Shown: positions 8,223 through 16,046 of the stretch, one piece after another
Layout of the letters: each line of letters opens with the position of its first letter
Numbering within the stretch: the first letter of the stretch is position 1
From: RYN-111 sp963760125
GTDB taxonomy: Bacteria; Actinomycetota; Actinomycetes; Mycobacteriales; SCTD01
Reading direction: 5' to 3'
Length of the DNA: 64,000 bases
Assembly: GCA_963760125.1 (NCBI GenBank)
Contig: CAVXBV010000012.1
Span: 124,001 to 188,000, forward strand
Translations under genes and position numbers: made by a program
The notes under the pieces: model-generated
Databases searched by the model: none
What the model was told of the DNA's origin: nothing
Seen by the model: only the letters and a program-made list of their open reading frames with translations

Positions 8223-8462
8223 ATGACCACCGAGAAGACCGACGAGAGCAAGCTCACCAGCCCCAGCGGCATCAGCGCGAAGCTCACCGAGGTGGGGACG
8301 GCGGCGTTCATGAAGGCCCCGCAGCCGGCGCAGAACGCCCTGCTGGTCGGCATCGGCAAGGCGCAGCCAGTCGTCGCCAAGGTGCAGCCCTACGCCAAGC
8401 AGGCCCTCGCCGGTGGCCTGGGTCTGCTGGCGGTTCTGAAGCTCCGCGGTCGCGGGAAGTAG
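8223..8462 (+). CDS. Small hypothetical protein, 79 residues
   Basis: Not recognised. The product is Lys/Ala-rich: a polar N-terminus (TTEKTDESKLTSP), then an amphipathic helical stretch, and a short apolar segment ALAGGLGLLAVLKLRG near a basic C-terminus that could associate with membranes. It starts 9 bp after the PemK-like gene on the same strand and ends immediately before the stop of the convergent flavoprotein, so it fills the space exactly as a real gene would. Codon third positions are GC-rich like its neighbours. No ribosome binding site is obvious. Confidence 0.55.
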   Translation: MTTEKTDESKLTSPSGISAKLTEVGTAAFMKAPQPAQNALLVGIGKAQPVVAKVQPYAKQALAGGLGLLAVLKLRGRGK

Positions 8463-10106
8463 CTACCGCGTCGCGGCGTGCTTGACCGCGAGGTAGCCGA
8501 AGACCATCGACGGGCCGATCGTCGCGCCGGGTCCGGCGTACTCCGGTCCCATGACGCTGGCACTGGCGTTGCCCGTGGCGTAGAGGCCGTCGATGACCGA
8601 CCCGTCGGCGCGCTTGACCCGCCCGTGCTCGTCGGTGACCAGGCCGCCCTTGGTCCCCAGGTCCCCGATCTCGACGCGGATCGCGTAGAACGGTCCCTTG
8701 GAGATCGTGTCGATGTTGGGGTTGGTCAGCGTCGGGTCGCCGTAGTACCGGTCGTAGGCGCTGCTGCCCCGTCCGAAGTCCTCGTCGACGCCCTTGGCCG
8801 CGAAGCCGTTCCAGCGCGCGATCGTCGCCTCCAGCGCGTCGGCGGGGACGTCGATGGCCGTGGCCAGGGCCGCGAGGCTGTCGGCCCGGTGGATGACGCC
8901 GCTCTCGTAATAGGCCTTGGAGAACGGCACCCCGGGCAGCACCTGGGCGAACGGATAGCGCGCGCGGGCCTTGGCGTCCATGACGAACCAGATCGGCGCG
9001 TGCTTGCCGGCGAGCTGGCGGTGCACGAACGTGACGTACGGCAGCGACTCGTTGGTGAAGCGCTCGCCCTCGCCGGTCACGATGACCGAGCACGGGATAG
9101 CCCGTTCCGACACCAGGGGAACGCTGGCGCCGGCGGGGTGGCGGATCGAGGGCATCCACCAGGCGTCGTCCATGAGGTCCACGGCAGCGCCCAGCGCTTG
9201 GGCGGCGCGATGACCGTCGCCGGTGTTGTGTCGGGCGCCTGAGCTGTAGTCGGGGTGGGTGCCCTCCGGGAGGTACTGCTCGCGCATCTGGGGCTGGTGC
9301 TCGAACCCTCCTGAGGCGAGGAGCACGGCCTTGCGGGCACCGATCCGGCGTACCCCGTGCTCCTTGCTGGTGATCACGACGCCGACGACCGTGTCGTTCT
9401 CGACGACGAGCTCGGTCATCGGTGAGCGCAGGTGGAGCGGGATGCCCGCGTCCTTCAACGCGAGCCGGAGCCGCGCGACGAGGGCGCGGCCACCGGTCGC
9501 CATGTGCCGGCGGACCACCGCGTTCGACGACACGCGCCACGCGGCGACCAAGGAGGCCCGTCGACCCGCCCAGGTCCGCTTGGCCATGGCCAGGTCCTTG
9601 TACTCCCGGCCGGTGATCCACAGTCCGAGCGGACCCTTGAGGCTGTTGGGGTGCTGCGCCTTCTCGTCGGCGCCCAGCTTGCGGGTGTCGATCGCCTTGG
9701 ACTCGATGGACCGGCCCATCGGACGGCCGCCCTCGAGCTCCGGGTGGTAGTCCGGGTAGCCCTTCATCCAGGTCCAGCGCATCCACGGGCTCTTCTCGAG
9801 CAGCGCGATGACCTCGGGCCCGTGGTCGACGTACGCCTCGATGCGGGCCGGGTCGATCGTGCCCTCGGTGAGCTGGGTGAGGTAGCTGACGATCGACGCG
9901 CGGCTGTCGTCGTGACCGAGCCGCTTGAGCACGGGGTTGTTGGGGATCCAGATGGCGCCGCCGGAGATGGCGGTGGAGCCGCCGAACTTGGACGCCTTCT
10001 CCAGGACCACCGCGCTGAGGCCCTCGTGGTGGGCAGCGAGCGCCGAGGCCATGCCACCACCGCCCGAGCCCACGACGACGACGTCGTACTCCTCGTCCCA
10101 GGTCAT
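8463..10106 (-). CDS. 3-ketosteroid-delta1-dehydrogenase-like flavoprotein (KstD family)
   Basis: A 547-residue FAD enzyme closer to classical KstD than the copy at 894-2438. VVVVGSGGGGMASALAAHHEG binds FAD; FGGSTAISGGAIWIPNNP follows. RFTNESLPY and EYAGPGATIGPSMVFGYLA near the C-terminus carry the Tyr and Gly (Tyr523, Gly527) equivalent to the KstD1 catalytic pair. Start is the ATG at 10106, with AAGGAG five bases upstream. A KstR-like operator lies at 10141-10154, 35 bp upstream, so control by steroid-responsive KstR is likely. It would act on 3-keto-4-ene rings in the cytoplasm; paralogues in this family differ in substrate (4-ene versus 5alpha steroids), and I cannot tell which this is. 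Confidence 0.85.
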   Translation of the reverse strand: MTWDEEYDVVVVGSGGGGMASALAAHHEGLSAVVLEKASKFGGSTAISGGAIWIPNNPVLKRLGHDDSRASIVSYLTQLTEGTIDPARIEAYVDHGPEVIALLEKSPWMRWTWMKGYPDYHPELEGGRPMGRSIESKAIDTRKLGADEKAQHPNSLKGPLGLWITGREYKDLAMAKRTWAGRRASLVAAWRVSSNAVVRRHMATGGRALVARLRLALKDAGIPLHLRSPMTELVVENDTVVGVVITSKEHGVRRIGARKAVLLASGGFEHQPQMREQYLPEGTHPDYSSGARHNTGDGHRAAQALGAAVDLMDDAWWMPSIRHPAGASVPLVSERAIPCSVIVTGEGERFTNESLPYVTFVHRQLAGKHAPIWFVMDAKARARYPFAQVLPGVPFSKAYYESGVIHRADSLAALATAIDVPADALEATIARWNGFAAKGVDEDFGRGSSAYDRYYGDPTLTNPNIDTISKGPFYAIRVEIGDLGTKGGLVTDEHGRVKRADGSVIDGLYATGNASASVMGPEYAGPGATIGPSMVFGYLAVKHAATR

Positions 10107-10140
10107 GAGCTCTCCTTCGTCGGCTGCGTCGTGCGCATGC

Positions 10141-10154
10141 TAGAACACGTTCCT
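10141..10154 (-). promoter_or_regulatory. KstR-like operator upstream of the KstD-like gene
   Basis: The + strand reads TAGAACACGTTCCT, matching the published mycobacterial KstR consensus TnnAACnnGTTnnA at seven of eight fixed positions. Its reverse complement, extended to AACAGGAACGTGTTCTA (17 bases), is repeated exactly upstream of the fadE26 operon at 13727-13743. The site sits 35 bp before the ATG, between the end of the tetR gene and the KstD-like gene. Confidence 0.7.
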
Positions 10155-10156
10155 GT

Positions 10157-10765
10157 TTATGGCGTAGCCCGCAGAGCCGGCGCGACCCAGCGCTGGAGGT
10201 AGGCCCGCAGCTCGGTGCCGGAGCGCACCGGTGGTCCGGGATCCAGGACCAGCGACTGCAGGACGCGCAGCAGGTGCTCGACGAGCTCAGCCTGGTCCAG
10301 CCCGAGCGCGTCCCAGTCGACGGGGAAGCGCGACAGCAGCGACCGGCCCAGCAGGATGGAGGACGGCGCGGTCAGCTCCGTCACGGCGGCGCTCAGCCGG
10401 CCTGGGGTGAGCAGCCGGTTCAGGGCGTGGTCGCCGCGCAGGTGTTCGTAGACGTAGGCGAGCACCTCCACCACCGCGTCACCGGCATCGCCCCCGGTCG
10501 CGTCGAGGTAGGCGCGCAGGTGTGCCGCCACGTCGTCGAACAGTTCGGTGACCGCGTCGAGGGCTGCGGCGTTGAGGAGCTCCTCGGTCGTCGCGAAGTA
10601 GCGGTACACGGTCTGGCGGGTCACGCCCACGGCGCGGGCGACGTCGGCGATCCCGGCGCCCTTCACCCCGTCGTCGGCCAGGCACTGCCGGGTGGCGCTG
10701 AGCAGACGACGGCGCGCCGCCATCTCATCGAGGGGCAGTGCTCCGGCCCAACCGTGTGTGCGCAT
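10157..10765 (-). CDS. TetR family transcriptional regulator
   Basis: A roughly 202-residue regulator starting at the ATG at 10765 (MRTHGWAGALP); an upstream in-frame start at 10801 would overlap the divergent P450 promoter. The helix-turn-helix lies at about residues 30-55: GAGIADVARAVGVTRQTVYRYFATTEELL. The C-terminal helical domain binds an unknown ligand and forms the dimer. It is divergent from the P450 gene with only 38 bp between starts, so it probably controls that gene and itself. Its stop lies 3 bp from the KstR-like site of the next gene. Confidence 0.85.
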   Translation of the reverse strand: MRTHGWAGALPLDEMAARRRLLSATRQCLADDGVKGAGIADVARAVGVTRQTVYRYFATTEELLNAAALDAVTELFDDVAAHLRAYLDATGGDAGDAVVEVLAYVYEHLRGDHALNRLLTPGRLSAAVTELTAPSSILLGRSLLSRFPVDWDALGLDQAELVEHLLRVLQSLVLDPGPPVRSGTELRAYLQRWVAPALRATP

Positions 10766-10774
10766 GACTTGACG

Positions 10775-10792
10775 ACCATACACATCAATGGT
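10775..10792. promoter_or_regulatory. Inverted repeat ACCAT-N8-ATGGT in the TetR/P450 divergent spacer
   Basis: ACCAT at 10775-10779 and ATGGT at 10788-10792 are exact inverted 5-bp arms, centred in the 38-bp spacer between the tetR and P450 start codons. TTGACG at 10769-10774 could be a -35 element for the P450 gene. Size and position suit a TetR operator; arms this short can occur by chance. Confidence 0.4.
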
Positions 10793-10803
10793 TCTGTCCA
10801 CCC

Positions 10804-12066
10804 ATGACCGAAGCCGTCCTGGACCCGTCCGCCACCGACACCCGTCCGCGTTGCCCCGTGGACCACCTCGACCTGCTCGACCCCGACACCTTCAGTGGCG
10901 GCGTGCCCGAGGAGCTGTTCCGTCAGGTCCGCGAGGCCCAGCCGGTTTTCTGGTCGCCCCAGCCGGGCGCGCACCGCGACGGGTTCTGGGTCGTGACTCT
11001 CGCTGAGGACGTGCAGGAGGTGTCGCGCACTCCAGAGGTGTTCTCCTCGGCCCAGCGGGGGTCGATCTTCAACCTCGGGACAGAGGCGGAGGAGGACGAC
11101 ATGATCGCCTCCACCAGCCTGCTCATGCTCAACATGGACAGCCCCGACCACAACAACCTGCGGCGTGTCGTGCAGCGCGCGTTCACCCCCAGGGTGGTGC
11201 GCGACCTCGAGCCGCGGCTGCAGGCGCTGACGCACGAGATCCTCGACCGGGCCCTCGCCAAGGGCGAGGGCGACTTCGTGCGGGACGTCGCCGCCGAGCT
11301 CCCCCTGCTCGCGATCTGCGAGCTGGTCGGCATCCCCGCCGAGGACCGGGGCCTGATCTTCGACTGGACCAACCGGCTCATCGGCTTCGACGACCCCGAG
11401 TTCGGGACGTCGGCCGAAGACGGCCAGATGGCGATGATGGAGATGTACGGCTACGCCAACGAGCTCGCGCTGCAGCGGCAGGCGGAGCCGAAGGACGACG
11501 TCATCAGCCTGCTGCTCGCGTCCGACTTCGCCGGCGAGAAGCTCACCTCCGACGAGTTCAACGTGTTCTTCCTGCTGCTGTGCGTGGCCGGTAACGAGAC
11601 CACGCGCAACGCGATCTCGCACGGCATGCAGGCGTTCTTCGACTTCCCCGAGCAGTGGGAGCTGTACCGGCAGACTCGCCCGGAGACAGCAATGGACGAG
11701 ATGATCCGCTGGGCCACCCCCGTCATTGAGTTCCAGCGGACGGCCCTGAGCGACTACGTGCTGCGCGGACAGCAGATCCGCAAGGGGGACCGCGTCGTCA
11801 TGTACTACTCGTCGGCCAACCGGGACGCCACCGTGCTGACCGACCCGGACGTCTTCGACATCACCCGGACCGACAACGAGCACGTGGGCTTCGGCGGCGG
11901 CGGTCCGCACTTCTGCCTGGGCGCCCAGCTGGCCCGGGCCGAGATGCGCATCCTGTTCACGACGCTCGCCGACCGGATGCCGGACATCACCCCCACCGCT
12001 CCCCCGCGGTTCCTGCGGTCCGCCTTCATCAACGGCATCAAGGCCATCCCCGTCCGCTACGTCTAA
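10804..12066 (+). CDS. Cytochrome P450, CYP124/CYP125-like
   Basis: A 420-residue soluble P450. The I-helix motif is AGNETTR, the K-helix E-x-x-R is in DEMIRW, and the haem-binding loop is FGGGGPHFCLGAQLAR with Cys371 as axial thiolate. NMDSPDHNNLRRVVQRAFTPR is the C-helix region found in bacterial class I P450s. The loop and the C-terminal FINGIKAIPVRY resemble CYP124, CYP125 and CYP126, which hydroxylate terminal methyls of sterols and branched lipids. It needs a ferredoxin and reductase; none is adjacent. The steroid-catabolic surroundings favour sterol side-chain or isoprenoid oxidation, but the subfamily is not proven. Confidence 0.85.
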   Translation: MTEAVLDPSATDTRPRCPVDHLDLLDPDTFSGGVPEELFRQVREAQPVFWSPQPGAHRDGFWVVTLAEDVQEVSRTPEVFSSAQRGSIFNLGTEAEEDDMIASTSLLMLNMDSPDHNNLRRVVQRAFTPRVVRDLEPRLQALTHEILDRALAKGEGDFVRDVAAELPLLAICELVGIPAEDRGLIFDWTNRLIGFDDPEFGTSAEDGQMAMMEMYGYANELALQRQAEPKDDVISLLLASDFAGEKLTSDEFNVFFLLLCVAGNETTRNAISHGMQAFFDFPEQWELYRQTRPETAMDEMIRWATPVIEFQRTALSDYVLRGQQIRKGDRVVMYYSSANRDATVLTDPDVFDITRTDNEHVGFGGGGPHFCLGAQLARAEMRILFTTLADRMPDITPTAPPRFLRSAFINGIKAIPVRYV

Positions 12067-12084
12067 CGTCAGTAGGGTCGTGGC

Positions 12085-13113
12085 GTGGCACCCCACCTCC
12101 CGGCACCGCTGTCGGGCATGTCGAGCGCCCCGGTGTCCCTCCCCGGTTCGCGGATCGGCCCGCTGCGGGCCGTCCTGGTGCGCCTGGCCTTCGCCCTAGC
12201 CGCGCTGGTGGCGATCGCCGTGGTGGTCTACCTCGACCGCGGTGGGTATCGCGACGTCGACGGCAGCTTGAGCCCCCTGGATGCCTTTTACTACGCGACG
12301 GTGACGGCCTCCACCACGGGCTACGGCGACATCACGCCGGTGTCGGACTCCGCCCGGCTGGTGAACGTGCTCGTCGTGACCCCGCTGCGGGTGCTCTTCC
12401 TGATCGTCCTCGTCGGGACCACCCTCGAGGTCCTCACCGAGCGCACCCGCGCCCAGATCCGCCAGAACCGCTGGAGGTCCTCCTTGCGCGACCACGTGCT
12501 CGTCGTCGGCTACGGCACGAAGGGCCGCAACGCCGTGCGCGCCCTGCTCGACGACGGCGGCGACACGTCCCGCATCGTCGCCATCGACCCCGTGCCGGCC
12601 AACGTCGCCACCGCGGCTGAGGACGGCATCGCCGCGGTGCTCGGCGACGGTGCGCGTATCGAGGTCCTTCAGCGGGCCCGCGTCGAGGACGCGTCCCGGG
12701 TGATCGTCGCTGTGCCTCGTGACGACAGCGCCGTCCTCGTCACCTTGACCGTGCGGGGCCTGAACAAGACCGCCCACGTGGTGGCGGCCTGTCGCGAGGT
12801 GGAGAACGCTCCGCTCCTGCGCAGCAGCGGTGCTGACAGCGTCGTCGTCTCGTCGGCGGCGGCGGGTCGGTTGCTCGGCCTGTCGTCCTCTTCGCCCGCG
12901 ACGGGCGAGGTGTTCGAGGACCTGCTGGTGCCGGGATCCGGCCTGGACCTCATCGAGCGGGGCGTCAAAGACGTCGAGGTGGGTCAGAGCCTGTTCAGCC
13001 TCCCGGATCGCGTGCTGGCCGTGGTGCGGGGCACGCAGACGCTCCGGTTCTCGGAGCCGGCGGCGAGCCCGTTGCAGCAGGGCGACCGGCTGGTGCTCGT
13101 GCCGCACGCCTGA
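12085..13113 (+). CDS. Two-TM potassium channel with C-terminal TrkA-N (RCK) domain
   Basis: A 342-residue membrane protein. One helix at about 28-52 (AVLVRLAFALAALVAIAVVVYL), a pore loop ending in the K+ selectivity filter TTGYGD (residues 77-82), and a second helix at about 92-113 (VLVVTPLRVLFLIVLVGTTLEVL). The cytoplasmic part has a Rossmann motif VLVVGYGTKGRNAVRAL (about 137-153) that binds NAD(H), then a TrkA-C-like end. This is the Kch/MthK-type arrangement, expected as a tetramer. GTG at 12085 is the longest start; an ATG at 12118 is an alternative. It follows the P450 by 18 bp but is functionally unrelated. Confidence 0.85.
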   Translation: MAPHLPAPLSGMSSAPVSLPGSRIGPLRAVLVRLAFALAALVAIAVVVYLDRGGYRDVDGSLSPLDAFYYATVTASTTGYGDITPVSDSARLVNVLVVTPLRVLFLIVLVGTTLEVLTERTRAQIRQNRWRSSLRDHVLVVGYGTKGRNAVRALLDDGGDTSRIVAIDPVPANVATAAEDGIAAVLGDGARIEVLQRARVEDASRVIVAVPRDDSAVLVTLTVRGLNKTAHVVAACREVENAPLLRSSGADSVVVSSAAAGRLLGLSSSSPATGEVFEDLLVPGSGLDLIERGVKDVEVGQSLFSLPDRVLAVVRGTQTLRFSEPAASPLQQGDRLVLVPHA

Positions 13114-13196
13114 GACACCGTCCCCGGGGGTCGAGCGGGTCAGACTGCTTGATCACGAGCCTGTCCGTCAGCCCCTTCGTGGGGCACACTGGAGTC

Positions 13197-13673
13197 GTGA
13201 CGTCGAGCACCCGGCTTCAAGGCCAGCTTCCTGCTGATCTGGCGGTGGCGGTCGACCTCGCGCTGGCCCCGGTGCTCTCGCTCGCGGCGCGCGCCGCGGT
13301 CGGGGGTGTCACGCGCATCTCGGCCTCCCAGCTGCAGGCCCTGCTGACCATCGACCGGCACGGCAGCCTGAACCTCACCACCCTGGCCGAGGCACTGGCC
13401 GTCCTGCCGTCCTCCGCCACGCGGCTGTGCGAACGCATGCTGGCCGCCGACCTGGTGACCAAGCGACCGGCCACGCTGGACCGGCGTGAGGTGGTGATCA
13501 GCCTGACGAGCAGCGGTGAAGCCCTGATCGCCGACATCCGACGCGTCCGGTGCGGGCTGCTCGCCGACGCGCTCGCCACCATGCCGGAAGCCGGTCAGCA
13601 GTCCTTGCTGTCCGGCCTTGCGGCGCTGGCCGCGGAGCTGGTGGCGGTGACGCCGGTCCGCGCTGTGGTCTGA
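13197..13673 (+). CDS. MarR family transcriptional regulator
   Basis: A 158-residue winged-helix protein. LQALLTIDRHGSLNLTTLAEALAVLPSSATRLCERMLAADL is the helix-turn-helix and RRPATLDRREV-type wing follows (here KRPATLDRREVVISLT). GTG at 13197 is chosen because the core domain follows directly; a TTG at 13149 could extend it by 16 residues. It lies directly upstream of the fadE26 operon on the same strand, but the KstR-like site in between suggests the operon has its own control. Target genes are unknown. Confidence 0.75.
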   Translation: MTSSTRLQGQLPADLAVAVDLALAPVLSLAARAAVGGVTRISASQLQALLTIDRHGSLNLTTLAEALAVLPSSATRLCERMLAADLVTKRPATLDRREVVISLTSSGEALIADIRRVRCGLLADALATMPEAGQQSLLSGLAALAAELVAVTPVRAVV

Positions 13674-13724
13674 CGGCCGCGCCCCTGAGCTGGTCGCCGC
13701 GGGCGCCGGAGGGCTACAGTTCCC

Positions 13725-13743
13725 AGAACAGGAACGTGTTCTA
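13725..13743 (+). promoter_or_regulatory. KstR-like operator upstream of the fadE26-fadE27-fadD operon
   Basis: The sequence contains AGGAACGTGTTCTA (13730-13743), matching TnnAACnnGTTnnA at seven of eight fixed positions. It also has perfect 6-bp arms AGAACA (13725-13730) and TGTTCT (13737-13742). The 17 bases AACAGGAACGTGTTCTA are identical to the site at 10141-10157 in reverse orientation. It ends 15 bp before the ATG of the first fadE gene. Confidence 0.7.
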
Positions 13744-13758
13744 CTTCTGGGAGCGCCG

Positions 13759-14934
13759 ATGCACCTCGCCTTCACCCCCGAGCAGGAGGAGCTCCGCTCC
13801 TCCCTGCGCGCCTACTACGCGGACCTGCTCGACCCACAGACCCGCGCCCTGCTCGAGGACCACGACACCTACGAGCCGACGATGCGACAGGTCGTGAAGC
13901 AGATGGCCGCGGACCGGTGGCTGGGCATCGGCTGGCCCACGGAGTGGGGCGGCCAGGGACGCGGCCACGTGGACCAGTGGATCTTCTTCGACGAGTCGAT
14001 GCGCGCGGGGGCGCCGGTCCCCATGCTCACCATCAACACCGTCGGCCCGACGCTCATGCAGCACGGCACACAGGAGCAGAAGGAGCAGTACCTCCCCGCC
14101 ATCCTGCGCGGCGAGATCCACTTCTGCATCGGCTACTCCGAGCCCGATGCCGGGACTGACCTCGCCTCGCTGTCGACCCGGGCGGTGATCGAGGGCGACG
14201 AGCTCGTCATCAACGGCACCAAGCTCTGGACGTCCTACGCCGAGACCGCCGACTACTGCTGGCTGGCCGTGCGCACCGACCCGGAGGTGAAGAAGCACCG
14301 GGGCCTGTCGATCGTCGTCGTCCCCATGGACACCCCGGGCATCACCCCGCGGCCCCTGGAGCTCATCGGGGAGCACCCGATCTGCGAGGTGCACTACGAG
14401 GACGTGCGCATCCCGTTGACCAACGTCATCGGGGGGCTGAACAACGGCTGGTCACTGATCACCGGTCAGCTCAACCACGAGCGCGTGACGCTCTGCACCC
14501 CCGGGATGGTGGACAAGAGCCTGACCGAGGTCCGGCGCTGGGCCCAGCAGACGCTGCTGCCCGACGGCCGACGGGTCATCGACCAGGAGTGGGTCCAGCT
14601 CAACCTGGCCAAGGTGCACGCGGGCTTCGAGTTCCTGCGCCTGCAGAACTGGTACGTCGCCTGGGACGCCGAGAGGGGAAACCTGTCGGTCCAGGACGCC
14701 AGCACCACCAAGGTCTTCGGCACCGAGCTCTACCTCGACGCCTGCCGCCTGCTCATGGAGGTCGTCGGGCAGACGGCCTACCTCAAGAAGGGCTCGCCCG
14801 GCGCGGTCCTCGCGTCGCGGCTCGAGCAGATGTACCGCTCCCTGGTGATCCTCACCTTCGGCGGCGGGGTCAACGAGGTCCAGCGCGACCTCATCACCGT
14901 CTTCGGCCTCGGCATGCCGATGGTCAAGCGCTAG
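13759..14934 (+). CDS. fadE26: Acyl-CoA dehydrogenase subunit, FadE26-like (ChsE4)
   Basis: A 391-residue flavoprotein subunit. It closely resembles mycobacterial FadE26: FTPEQEELRSSLRAYYADL, LGIGWPTEWGGQGRGHVDQ, IGYSEPDAGTDLASL, LNHERVTL, TLMQHGTQEQKEQYLP and the ending ILTFGGGVNEVQRDLI. In M. tuberculosis FadE26 pairs with FadE27 as an alpha2beta2 enzyme that dehydrogenates 3-oxo-cholest-4-en-26-oyl-CoA, the first step of sterol side-chain beta-oxidation. The gene order fadE26-fadE27-fadD is the same here. The upstream KstR-like site supports steroid-dependent induction. Conservation of substrate is inferred from synteny. Confidence 0.9.
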   Translation: MHLAFTPEQEELRSSLRAYYADLLDPQTRALLEDHDTYEPTMRQVVKQMAADRWLGIGWPTEWGGQGRGHVDQWIFFDESMRAGAPVPMLTINTVGPTLMQHGTQEQKEQYLPAILRGEIHFCIGYSEPDAGTDLASLSTRAVIEGDELVINGTKLWTSYAETADYCWLAVRTDPEVKKHRGLSIVVVPMDTPGITPRPLELIGEHPICEVHYEDVRIPLTNVIGGLNNGWSLITGQLNHERVTLCTPGMVDKSLTEVRRWAQQTLLPDGRRVIDQEWVQLNLAKVHAGFEFLRLQNWYVAWDAERGNLSVQDASTTKVFGTELYLDACRLLMEVVGQTAYLKKGSPGAVLASRLEQMYRSLVILTFGGGVNEVQRDLITVFGLGMPMVKR

Positions 14935-14945
14935 AGGGGATCGAC

Positions 14946-16046
14946 ATGGACTTCGCCCTGACCGAGAGCCAGAGCACCGTGCAGGACCTGGCGCGCCGGC
15001 TGCTGACCGATCACTGCACCCCGGAGGCGCTGCGCGCCAGCGAGCAGTCCGACACCCCCGGCTTCGACCGGGCGCTCTGGACGACGCTCGCCGACGCCGG
15101 GCTGCTGGGCACCGCCATCCCCGAGGAGCACGGAGGCCTGGGCCTCGGGCTCGTCGAGGTGGCGCTGCTGCTGGAAGAGGCCGGCCGCGCCGCGGCGCCT
15201 GTCCCCCTGCTCGCCGGGCTGGCCCTGGGCGCTCTCGCCGTGTCGCGTCACGGCACCGCCCAGCAGCAAGCGCACGTCCTGCCCGGCGTGGCTGCCGGCA
15301 CCCACCTGGTGACCGCTGCGCTCGTCGAGCCCCTGGGAGAGGAGACAGCACCCGCCACCACCGCGGCGCTGGTCGGTGACGCGTGGGTGCTGCACGGCAC
15401 GAAGGTGTGCGTCCCGGCCGGCCTGTACGCCGACTCCCTCATCGTCTCGGCCACGACGCCGGAGGGTCCGCGGCTGTTCTTCGTCAGCCCGGCCGGCGAG
15501 GGCGTCACGCTCGAGCGCCAGGACACGATCACCTACTCCCCCGAGGCGCTGCTGCGCCTCGAAGGGGCGCAGGGCTGGCCGCTGGGCGGGCCCGACGCCC
15601 TCGCCGACGTGCTGCAGGTCGCCACGGTCGCGACCTGCGCGCTCCTCGCCGGGGTCGCGGACCAGGCGGTGCGCCTAACCGCGTCGTACACGATGACGCG
15701 GGAGCAGTTCGGTCACCCGATCGCGCACTTCCAGGCCGTCGGCCAGCGGGCGGCGGACTCCTTCATCGACACCCGGACGATCCGGCTGACGATGCTGCAG
15801 GCCGTCTGGCTGGTCGCGGAGCGCCGGCCGGCCGAGCAGCAGGTCGCGGTGGCGAAGTACTTCGCCAGCGACGCAGGTCAGCGGGTCGTGCGCGCTGCCG
15901 CCCACCTGCACGGCGGGATGGGCGTCTCGCGGGAGTACCCCCTGCACCGGTACTACCTCGCGGCCAAGCAGTTGGAGCTGACCTTGGGCGGTGGCACCCG
16001 CCAGCTCGTCGCCCTCGGTCGGCTGCTCGCAGACGAGCTCGTCTGA
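14946..16046 (+). CDS. fadE27: Acyl-CoA dehydrogenase subunit, FadE27-like (ChsE5)
   Basis: A 366-residue partner subunit, start ATG at 14946 eleven bases after the fadE26-like stop. Family features are MDFALTESQSTVQDLARRL, AAIPEEHGGLGLGLVEVALLLEEAGR (here TAIPEEHGG), SYTMTREQFGHPIAHFQAVGQRAAD and AHLHGGMGVSREYPLHRYY, as in FadE27. Like other beta subunits of these heteromers it lacks the usual C-terminal catalytic Glu context and relies on the partner for part of the active site. The stop overlaps the next start by one base (TGATG), implying translational coupling and fixed stoichiometry. Confidence 0.9.
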   Translation: MDFALTESQSTVQDLARRLLTDHCTPEALRASEQSDTPGFDRALWTTLADAGLLGTAIPEEHGGLGLGLVEVALLLEEAGRAAAPVPLLAGLALGALAVSRHGTAQQQAHVLPGVAAGTHLVTAALVEPLGEETAPATTAALVGDAWVLHGTKVCVPAGLYADSLIVSATTPEGPRLFFVSPAGEGVTLERQDTITYSPEALLRLEGAQGWPLGGPDALADVLQVATVATCALLAGVADQAVRLTASYTMTREQFGHPIAHFQAVGQRAADSFIDTRTIRLTMLQAVWLVAERRPAEQQVAVAKYFASDAGQRVVRAAAHLHGGMGVSREYPLHRYYLAAKQLELTLGGGTRQLVALGRLLADELV

